Below are positions 51,487-60,263 of a stretch of DNA of 64,000 nucleotides, in pieces. This DNA is from Aphanomyces cochlioides (taxonomy: Eukaryota; Oomycota; Saprolegniomycetes; Saprolegniales; Verrucalvaceae). Position 1 is the first letter of the stretch. Each line of letters begins with the position of its first letter. Location: positions 2,542,001 to 2,606,000 of the forward strand of contig JAHQRK010000007.1 in the NCBI GenBank assembly GCA_019828595.1. Direction: 5' to 3'. The notes beneath the pieces are model-generated. The model searched no databases and was not told the DNA's origin. It worked only from the letters and a program-made list of their open reading frames with translations. The translations under genes were made by a program, and so were the position numbers.

Positions 51487-54112
51487 TTATGGAAGATGAT
51501 TGGTTGAATTCAACCAATCAAGTGCCGATTTCATAAAACAGGCAAGCTGGCGCTTTTTTGAAACATTTTTGAAGTTGTGGGGAAAGACGCGGAACTCGAC
51601 AGGGACGCGCGGGTGTTTTTCACGGACGGCATAGAAGGTACGATGAAGCGCGGCTTGGCTTGCACGGCATGCCTATGTCCAAAATTATAATATCATTATA
51701 CGCCATGGTGGACTCAACGTACCAGCTTTTGAAGCAAACCTTGGGCTTGGAGGCTTCGTGCAATGCAACTAATGTTGATGCTGGAATGTCAAATGGACGA
51801 GGATGTGGCGATTGTTGCTGAGAGGACTGCTGCTGCTTGGGTGGTTCTTGTAACGTTACTGTCGTTTCTGTCACAAAGCACGACACATTGCTACTTTGCT
51901 CGTCCTCCACAGTCTTGCCTAACAATATCGCCATGTCCCGCTGCAGTTGCTGCATTTCAGACAAATCATTGTGGCTATGGCACTCAGGTGTAGTGTCTGC
52001 GACTTGTGATGGTGCACGCTCTTTCAAATAATTGGCCATGATGACGTTCGCGACGTTGCCTTTTGGTCCAAGAGGTCGTGGTTGGACGAGCTGAGGTTGA
52101 TTGAACTCTGCGATTGGAGCACCAATGTGGCTCCACCCTTGCTCCTCAGGATTCGACTTCTCCATCCAATAGTTCTGGGCATGAATTATTTGGGGTGGTG
52201 CGAGTACGTAATTTGCATTCCAAGATGACTGTGTTGTGAAAAGTTGGACGGATTTGCTCTCAGCCAGGGTCGGTTGCGCATCGCAAGCTTCGGCAACGGC
52301 GTCGGCTGTCAAATCAAGATTTGGGACACCAGTGGCTCGAGGAATGCCCAATTTATGGAATCCCTGTGGCTGACGATGCAGTTTCCCCATCGATTTGGCT
52401 TTGCTGAGAGATCCCTCAATTGGCATTTTCCACATATTGGGTGAAACCTTGGACAGTTTGTCGATGGCCACGGTAGAGTTTCCACAGAAAGGCGGATCTT
52501 GTTGCCCTTGAAATCTTGCCAATACAACGAATTTGCGGTCACTCGAGACGCGAATAATCGGTACATACTGCCGTGCTCGAACTTGAACCCAATCACCGAC
52601 TTTGACTTGAGGCTGGCCATCTTCAAGTGTTGCGGGTTGAGGGGGCAGCGGAGTCGTAGTAGTGCTTTCAGCGCTGCCTGCAGCTTTACTTGGGCTGTCG
52701 GATGCCCACGGCCGATCGTATGCTCTATTGTCTTGGTTGTGCTTATTCCAAGGAAGCTGCGATGGTGTGCCGCCCAAGAGACCTCCCATCTTGCGTTGGC
52801 TGCTGATCCAAGCTCCAGTGTCAGCATCGGGAAATAAGTCTTCAACTCGCATTTTGGCCTTTTCAAGCAACGGAAGGAGCTCTTTATAGACGGCAGAAGC
52901 CACTGTACTTGCATCGGTCGGTTTTGCAATCGCTGGAAAGCTTGGTGCTCGTGAGAGTAGAATCACAGCGTAGCAACATCGTCGTGAAAAGAGAAATTCG
53001 TCGTCTGGTGCTGGCGGTGGAACGAAAGTTGACAAGACGACTGGGAGACTAGCCCAGAGTTTTCGATCATTTTCAGGTAAACTGAGGCTTCCTTCGTGGC
53101 TTTGTTGACCCAAAAGAAAGAGAAGTGCCGTCGACACAAAAGACGGCGCCTCTATGATGGCCCGTATATCCGTGGCATCGACGTGGCCAAGCAAGTTGAT
53201 CGTCAGTGCGTCAAGGAGGAGAAAATTTGGAATGGATGGAAAGTCAAGTCGTGCCGCGACGAGAATTGCCAGGTTGAGACGTGCACGGGGTGCTAAATGA
53301 ACGAGTGACTTGGTTGGAACTACTGGCCATGCAGTCGCAATGGTCTTTGGGGGTGCAAATGGGATGCCTGCATTGACTTGTTGGGCTGCAATGTCGTAAA
53401 AATGAAGTAAAGCTTTCAGGCGGTAGGTTTCTCTCGCCAAGCGATGCGTGGGTTGATGGCTCACAATCGTCGCAAGATGTTGGGCATGGGGATTTGTCGC
53501 GCTGCTGCTATGCCATATCGTGGACACAGCACCAAACCGATCGGGAGTTTCTATGAGGGCAAGCTCATCATATTGGTCGAGTGCAAGAAGACGATGATCT
53601 CCTGTGATATAATGACCATCCAGGGTCCACAGATTTGGCAGCAATGCTGCGACTTTGAGACGATAGACTTGTTGGCCGTCGACTTGGAGTGGTGCATTGC
53701 CGCCAAGTTGCAACTGAACGATGTGAATGTCACGAAGGGTTGCCAAGTCGTCAAAGGTGCAATCACAGTGTTCCAAGGAAAGATATCCAAGCGCAGGGAA
53801 CGCTGTCAATGGCGATAGATCGTGCAGTTTCTTGTTGTAGCTCAGATCAATGTGCCATAGATGTTGAAGCGATGGCAATCCAGTGAGATCCACAAGTCTG
53901 TTGTGCTGCAAGTAGAGAGAATGAAGTTGCGTACATGCCTCGAGGTTGGCCACGACGTCCAAGGCACAGTTTGTCAAATACAGCACGTCGAGTTGGTCCA
54001 GAGGCGCTTTACTTCGACTGCGGAGCAAGGCTTCATCAGGACTTCGCATCAGGTAAAGCGATGTATATTTACATTCGCTAGAACATGTGCTAAAAATATA
54101 GATGCTAGCCAT
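51487..54112 (-). CDS. Leucine-rich repeat protein, 859 residues
   Basis: Exons 54112-51719 and 51672-51487 around a 46-nt intron. N-terminal LRRs of the SDS22 type (LDVLYLTNCALDVVANLEAC, LHSLYLQHNRLVDLTGLP, LWHIDLSYNKKLHDLSPL) reach about residue 170; a helical middle follows (RLNLAILVAARLDF, RRCCYAVILLSRAPS), then a short beta part that could be a KOW/SH3-like fold (VKVGDWVQVRARQYVPIIRV) and a Gln-rich end. Exon 2 adds ACRASQAALHRTFYAVREKH and reaches a stop at 51489-51487. Start may instead be the later Met at 54049. Function unknown; ciliary LRR proteins look similar. Confidence 0.65.
51497..51520. promoter_or_regulatory. 24-bp perfect palindrome with two opposed CCAAT boxes
   Basis: TGATTGGTTGAA followed by its exact complement TTCAACCAATCA. 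It lies 96-119 bases upstream of the 153-residue gene and inside the last exon of the LRR gene. Confidence 0.6.
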
Positions 54113-54163
54113 TAAACTTTATCGACGAAGAGCGTGGCAGCTTCCCAAGTTTGCGAATGTGTT

Positions 54164-55852
54164 TCAATGGCACATCGACGTCTGGTCGAACCAATCTACA
54201 ACGCTAAGCGTCATGGTATGGGCATGATCGGCATAGTACTGTGGAGCTGTGAGGCATCTCGACGGTGGGGCAAGGCTAGCACTCCACATTTCTCTCATGT
54301 CAGACTCTGGAGTTTGGTGTTTGACTGGCGTTGATGTCGACTGCGCAATCGCACTCGTCGATGCATGTCGTTGGAGAGTTTCTGAAGAATTGAGGATTTG
54401 CCTGACAGGATTATGCCAAGATCACAACAAAATGCATCGTACTGGCGGGATGCTGCAAGAGCAACGTATCGACATTTCCACTTTTGGCACCGTTTCTACG
54501 ACAGGGCATGATGCCAACATGACAATCGCTCGACTTACTTGGGATTGCTCGAATTGGGTCCGAAGATTTTTGTTTTCTTGCTTCAGATCCTACAATCACA
54601 CTGTTAAGCAAATCCAAGCTGGTGAGAGGAATGACTTCAATCGCTTTGGTCGAAGTTTCCCGCATTTGTTTCTCCCGGGCGAGATACGTCTATTAAGATT
54701 GAGACCAGGTATTCAAAATGCTTGCTGACTTGGTTCATCTCGTGGAGCTGTCGCTCGACTTCATACTGCGATGTCTTGAGAGCCGAAATCTTTGAGAGAA
54801 TTGAATTATCGCGCAAGTTTTTGTCGACCAAACCTCTTTGAGTCGAAGGGCGCTTCCCTTTTCGAGGATTTCATTTTCGACTTTCTACTCGAGAGTTTGA
54901 TTCAAGATATATCAGCAGAGAATTACCATCTTGTGATATTGCTCGGCTTGAGTTTTGAATCGATGCATGAGATTCTCGACACCAATGCTTTGCATATGCA
55001 ATTCGTCTTTCAACTTGGCATTGGCCACCAAAGCATTCTATCAGGTTATTTCTCTGGGCAGGGTCCCCGGATTCTCTACCTTGCTTTCGTCAGCCATTGC
55101 ATTAAATGCTTTTTTCAAATATTGACCGTCCAATTCCTGGAGTGACTTTCGAAATGTCTACTCAGCACGATGCAGGGAAAGAGGCGAGCTCAAAGAGACT
55201 GCTACCTGTTCAAGTGCCATCTTGTGATTAAACATGTCGAGTCGCATCGCGTGGATCTCCTCAATGTGGTTCTATCCATCAAAAGTTTAAAACCTGACGA
55301 CAAGATATTGAGTAGGAACTTTGTTTTCGAGCTCGAGTTGACGCATGAGTTCATCGACACGGAGGCGCAGAGAAGCATTGACACTTTCAAGCGTGCTGCA
55401 GGACTCAAGATGGACTTGGAGCTGGCACATCTTTCCGTTCAAGACCTAGAAAGAGTGAGAACGACTAGGCTTGTGGACCATCTTCACGTCAATCGAATGG
55501 TCCGCCTCTTGCTTCTGTGTGAGTTCTTTGTCTTTCAAAACTTGTATGATTGCCTGATGCTTTTCAATTTCGTTGGTCAATGCGACTTCCATCGATTGAA
55601 TATGTTCCTGTTTGGCTTGATTTTCCCGCGTCAATCGGTCAATCAATTTGCCTTCCTCGCGAAGTTGCGCCTCTGCTTCGTCGAGTCTTCGCTGCAAGTC
55701 CTCACCTGCATTGTAGCATTGTCAATTTTGAATGTAGAAATGAGCTTTACCATCACCGGATGTGTCGCCCTTTTGTTTCTTCTTGCTCCTATGCAGGTCC
55801 AGCCTCGTCAGCTCTTCGAGACGACATGGTGTGATCACTTTTTCGGCGCCAT
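54164..55852 (-). CDS. CFAP157-like coiled-coil protein of the flagellum
   Basis: Thirteen exons: 55852-55839, 55788-55751, 55705-55488, 55445-55320, 55271-55206, 55157-55080, 55037-54927, 54884-54834, 54789-54730, 54689-54636, 54589-54539, 54495-54443, 54401-54164; 385 residues, introns 40-50 nt. The N-terminus MAPKKSKKKQK and almost unbroken coiled coil (LDEAEAQLREEGKLIDRLTR, FRKSLQELDGQYLKKAFNAM, ANAKLKDELHMQSIGVENLM, RFKTQAEQYHKMKVENEILE) match the layout of CFAP157, with BBOF1 as an alternative; both are basal-body or axoneme proteins. Oomycete zoospores are flagellated, so this fits. The ATG is 89 bases from the upstream NEMP stop, and its own stop is 51 bases from the LRR start. Confidence 0.6.
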
Positions 55853-55941
55853 GGCACCAAGTCGAAACCGCTCTTCCAATCAACTGAAACGTCGTCGTAT
55901 ATGAGAGATGATGATGTATTACATGAGAATTTGAGTTCCTG

Positions 55942-58125
55942 CTACTGGATGCAACACCAACGTGGGTTTCTTGGTGGAACTCGAACTTGCGGTGTTGTTT
56001 CCATGTGTCCACGGCCATGCATAAATCGCCGCAAGCGTACTTCATTGTCTTCGCGCACACTTTCAGCGACTTCAGGATGCTCAATCAAATAGCGTCGCAG
56101 TTCAGCCAATGCCTTTTCGGTCTCGGATGTGGCCTGCGCTGCATACTCTTGTGGTGTGATAAGCGTCGAGTGTAATCCTGGCGTCTAATGGACAGGTAAA
56201 ATGCGTCCATGAGGTGAAGTATACCTCTGACCAAAACCAATAGTAAATGTGGGCGTACAACGCCTCCAAGAAAGACCACAAGAGAGCAACAAGCACGATG
56301 AGCCATGATTGCAAAGTTGATGAAGTGCTTTGGAAAAGTAGCATGATGGCAAAAATACGCAAAGCACGGCATAATCGCATTTGATTGTCGGGAAGCTCTG
56401 CATCCTACAAACTTTGTTTCAGCTTGAAGAATTCTATCGTTGACAAACCTCGGATTCCATCCGTCGGATATCTTCCAACACGCCATCGTCGTCCACGTCG
56501 TCAATAGCTTCGTTTGTTGTTTGATTTGCTACTCAAATGGTATCAGCACATTCAGTAGGGCAGCAACAACATACATGAAGGCGCCCACCATTGAAACCAC
56601 CATACCAAAACCATGCCAACGAGCCCAAAGAAAAGAAAATAAAACTTGCCCAAGTGTGGAATCCCGAAAACTTCTTCGCTCCTCCAAAACATGAACAGCA
56701 ACCCAAGAGCCTAAACATCGCGTGAAATTATTTCAAGACCGATTGAAAACCCATTGCAATATAGAGTAGAGCGTCGGCAGAAGCATTAATCCTGTCACTG
56801 GAAATGCGACACTTGTTAATAACGAGGCACTTTGCAGAAACCCAGCTCCAGGCAACAGGCGAAGTGTGCTTTGGCTTTGTTTGTACAGCTGGTACAACAA
56901 GAGGGCCACAGAGCAAACAATACCAATGGCAGCGCCAAGAAAATAGTGAAACAAACGACTTCGTGCCAAGCCGGTAGAGAAGAAGTACAAAATGTAGCCA
57001 ACGACCAAGTTTTGAACGTATTTGAGCGATATCACTACAAGTATTAGATGATTGAGATCAGCCACGGACGAGGTATACCAGAGAAAAATGTAATTGTGAA
57101 GGGAGTTTTAGCTTGGCTGGCCAAAATACCAGTTTCGGGGCCAAAGACTGTCACACAAGGGTATTGGTAAGGACTCAACGTTGCAATGCATGTGTCAGGA
57201 TTGTTCAGCATCTCTTCACACGCCATCTGGCACCCGTTTGAGCAGCCTTCGCAATAATTCTCTAGATCTCAAGCGTCAAACTACACCCAGAGAAGATAAA
57301 TCATCACTTGTAAGCTCTCCTCCTTTGCTCAGCACATAGAGCAGGAAGTCGGGGAGGCTCTCACGGATATGAGGATATGCAGTGAGCTGGATGTGGTCCA
57401 GTATTTGACACAAATGTGATGTTGGTCTAGCAATCAGTTATGACAACGAAAGCGGCGTGGTACTTACGTTTTGTACATAAAGGCTAGCTTGGACTTGGAC
57501 TCGCTCGATATAGCAATGCGCAAATCGCTCCATCCCCAAATCAACGGTTGGATCATTGTGATAGCATGCTACAAGAAGATTTGCCAAGGTTTGCGTGAGA
57601 AGATGTCAAACCTGTAGCTTGAAAATCAAAGGCGCAACTGGCTCAAAGTAAGAATCGAGTTCGTTGAATTCAGATAGCCACTGGACAATGTATGGTTGAC
57701 GAGGACTACAAACAGCGCTGTGAGATGTATCAAAGTGAATGAGACGCATACTCATTCAAGCTGTCGACTCGAAATGGTAGGGTCGAATTTGGCAAGAAGC
57801 AGAAAGACTTGCTTTGCCCAAAGTTTTCAAACTGGATTGTTTCCTGTGCTCCATCCTGCATCCAGGATACATTCGTGTGTTTGGACTCTGCTTCTTGGAT
57901 CCAGAGAGCATTCCACGACTCGCCTGAGCGCACACAATGAATCAGATTCGACAGATCTTGAATAATGCGACTACCTGATGGCGTCGTCGCCGCAAAGTAC
58001 ATGAGGCTGGAGCATAAAGCAACAAGGACCGGCAGGATGACCTGGGTCAGCATGGTCTTCTCGCGCGCCAGAAATTCAAAAAATTGACCAACTGCCTCAG
58101 CGAATTTGAATTTGTGAGGTTTCAT
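55942..58125 (-). CDS. NEMP-like (TMEM194) nuclear envelope membrane protein, one apparent frameshift
   Basis: Ten exons: 58125-57752, 57706-57612, 57568-57468, 57426-57308, 57261-57079, 57034-56751, 56710-56575, 56528-56449, 56404-56225, 56184-55942; about 597 residues. There is an N-terminal anchor (LTQVILPVLVALCSSLMYFA), a lumenal part with CEGCSNGCQMAC, then five or more membrane segments (KYVQNLVVGYILYFFS, FHYFLGAAIGIVCSVALLLY, SVAFPVTGLMLLPTLYSIL, LGKFYFLFFGLVGMVLVWW, MLLFQSTSSTLQSWLIVLVA) and a TPQEYAAQATSETEKALAEL tail as in NEMP proteins. In exon 2 the frame must shift by one base near the TTT run at 57660-57663 to keep the protein open; this is either a real mutation, a sequence error or a missed splice. 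CCAAT boxes lie just upstream. Confidence 0.65.
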
Positions 58126-58200
58126 TGGCTATATAATAATTCAGCCAATCAAATTGGCTTAATTTCATAATTTAAGCCAATCAAAATACAAGAAGACTCA
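58126..58200. promoter_or_regulatory. CCAAT cluster upstream of NEMP-like gene
   Basis: CATTGGCTATATAA near 58123, AGCCAATCAAATTGGC near 58142 and AGCCAATCAAAA near 58176; also 30-105 bases before the small plus-strand candidate gene, so possibly bidirectional. Confidence 0.5.
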
Positions 58201-58230
58201 TTTCTCATTTTGCTCACTCAAGCACATGGA

Positions 58231-58540
58231 ATGAAGAAACCGGGTCTTGTTGAGAAAGAGGATGGTTGGTATTTGAACGAGAAAAGGCGATCCGCAAGCA
58301 CTCCTCTGTGTATGAAACAGTCTTGGCAAAGCAACGGAAGGAATTCGCTGTCAAATGATCGTTGAGCGAACAACTGTATCGCATCCGTCGTACAGGGATG
58401 AAATTGATGGAAGAAAGGGCATTTCGAACAAACGGTTGCAGGATGAAGGCAAAACCTCCCGTTTGTCGTTATCTTCCGTTGCGTGTGACGGCGTCCGTCC
58501 ATCACTTAATGTTCCAAGCGGCACCAAGATGGCAGTCTAA
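58231..58540 (+). CDS. Possible small protein, 87 residues, one intron
   Basis: Exons 58231-58349 and 58396-58540 around a 46-nt intron (GTCAAATG...GTACAG), phases consistent. MKKPGLVEKEDGWYLNEKRR is followed by a polar Ser/Arg-rich part ending GTKMAV. No family. It starts close to a CCAAT cluster shared with the divergent NEMP gene. An alternative frame KHSSVYETVLAKQRKEFAVK also looks protein-like, so the model is uncertain. Confidence 0.35.
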
Positions 58541-58770
58541 ATTGGGACGCTGGAATTTGGCATACTGAACCGCAGTGAAAAGATCGAAGGTTTGGTCGGT
58601 TTTCGAGCAAAACGTCGCAGCGAAACCCCACCTCTCGAGATCTGTATACGCGCCCTTTCCGTTGAACGTTATGGTGTCCCGCTTACATTTGTATTCTATC
58701 GAAAGATATACATCTCGCGGCCTTTCAGAAGCTCAGCTACACTGTGCATTTTTCCATTGCCACAAGATCG

Positions 58771-60201
58771 ATGGATGCTGACATGGAAGTGAATCAAACG
58801 AACCATGACGACATGTCACCCAAGCACCATGATGACGACTGTGATGACGAAGAGCAAATGATTGATGTCGATTATTACAGCTCAACAAGTGACCATGAAT
58901 TCGACGACGAAGAAGACGTTGAGCTCGACCAGCTGAGTCTCCAAAACGGCAAGTCGTGCAGCGTCGAAGGTTGCACTCGTGGTGCCAAGCGTGGTGGTGT
59001 TTGCATAGCCCATGGTGGTGGTCGCAGGTGCCAAGCTGACGATTGCCAAAGCTCCGCTGTCGGAGGCGGGTTTTGCATCGCCCATGGAGGTGGCAAGAAG
59101 TGCACTTTTGAAGGTTGTGAAAACAGTGCGCGCAGCCGAGGCCTCTGTCCAGCTCATGGGGGCGGTACACGTTGTCGTCATGAAGGTTGCACGAAACACG
59201 TTGTCAGTGGTGGCCGGTGCGTTGCTCATGGAGGTGGTCGACGATGCAAAGTCATGGATTGCCAAAGCTCCGCAGTCTCGCGAGGATTATGCGTAATGCA
59301 CGGTGGTGGCCGCAAGTGCAAAGCAGACGGTTGCGACAAGCACGTAGCTTCAGCTGGATTGTGCCGTGCTCATGGGGGCGGCAAGCGATGCAAGATGGAT
59401 GGATGTATGAGCAGCGCTCAAAGCCGTGGTCTCTGCTACGTCCATGGCGGTGGCGGGCGGTGTCAGAAGAAAGGTTGCAGCTCGTCAGCCAAGAAAGGAG
59501 GCTACTGCATTGCTCATGGTGGAGGCCATCGCTGCAAAGTTGACGGCTGCAAGAGCTCAGCTGTGAGCGGCGAGCTGTGTCGCGCTCATGGAGGTGGCAA
59601 GCGGTGCAATGTGGCTGATTGCAAGAGCAGCGCGAAGACTGGGGGTCTCTGCATTGCTCATGGCGGTGGCAAACGTTGTATGGTCGACAGCTGCCGCAGC
59701 AGTGCTCAACGAATGGGCTTATGCAAAGCCCATGGCGGTGGTCGCAAGTGCAATACCGACGGATGTGGCAATAGCGCTGTGAGTCGCGGCAAATGTATCG
59801 CACATGGCGGTGGCAAGCGCTGCGTCGTTCCCAATTGCTCAACGACTGCGCGTAAAGGTGGATTTTGCTTTGCCCATGGTGGCCGCAGCCTGAAGGACCT
59901 CAAAGAATGCGACCCTCGACGCTTTGTGGTGGGTAAAATCACCGTTGAAGAAGATTGCGACATCGAGAGTGACAAGGAGAAAAGCAAGAACCAAGAGGAG
60001 CCGATCAAGGAAGAAATCAAGCGACCAAGCGGTTACTCTTGGGAAAGACTTCAAGAAACTGTGCTCTTAGAGTCGAAAGCCCACGGCATCATCCGCGACG
60101 ATGATACAAATCAAGACGACAGCAGCAGCAATGCGACATCGTCTGACGGAGAAAGCTCCCATCCATTCAGCATGCTGGTTTCTGCCGTTTTGTGCAAGTG
60201 A
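58771..60201 (+). CDS. Protein with 13 tandem 24-residue Cys/His repeats (WRKY19-like zinc repeats)
   Basis: A single-exon protein of 476 residues from the first ATG at 58771. An acidic lead (residues 11-53) precedes 13 head-to-tail repeats at 58951-59886, each 72 bases with the form (K/R)(R/K)C-x4-C-x9-C-x2-H-GGG, for example KRCKMDGCMSSAQSRGLCYV then HGGG. The same repeat occurs in proteins annotated WRKY19-like in oomycetes, but there is no WRKY domain here. Each unit could bind one zinc through three Cys and one His. An acidic tail follows. Its partner (DNA, RNA or protein) is unknown. It ends 62 bases from the convergent Hsp110-TPR gene. Confidence 0.8.
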   Translation: MDADMEVNQTNHDDMSPKHHDDDCDDEEQMIDVDYYSSTSDHEFDDEEDVELDQLSLQNGKSCSVEGCTRGAKRGGVCIAHGGGRRCQADDCQSSAVGGGFCIAHGGGKKCTFEGCENSARSRGLCPAHGGGTRCRHEGCTKHVVSGGRCVAHGGGRRCKVMDCQSSAVSRGLCVMHGGGRKCKADGCDKHVASAGLCRAHGGGKRCKMDGCMSSAQSRGLCYVHGGGGRCQKKGCSSSAKKGGYCIAHGGGHRCKVDGCKSSAVSGELCRAHGGGKRCNVADCKSSAKTGGLCIAHGGGKRCMVDSCRSSAQRMGLCKAHGGGRKCNTDGCGNSAVSRGKCIAHGGGKRCVVPNCSTTARKGGFCFAHGGRSLKDLKECDPRRFVVGKITVEEDCDIESDKEKSKNQEEPIKEEIKRPSGYSWERLQETVLLESKAHGIIRDDDTNQDDSSSNATSSDGESSHPFSMLVSAVLCK

Positions 60202-60263
60202 AGCCTTCAAGAATATCTTATATGTCATACAAGTGTCCTCGAAAAAATCATCATGTTATCTAT

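Noticed and set aside
58951..59886. CRISPR or DNA satellite
   Set aside because: The 72-base periodicity is a protein-coding repeat with conserved Cys/His codons and one continuous frame.
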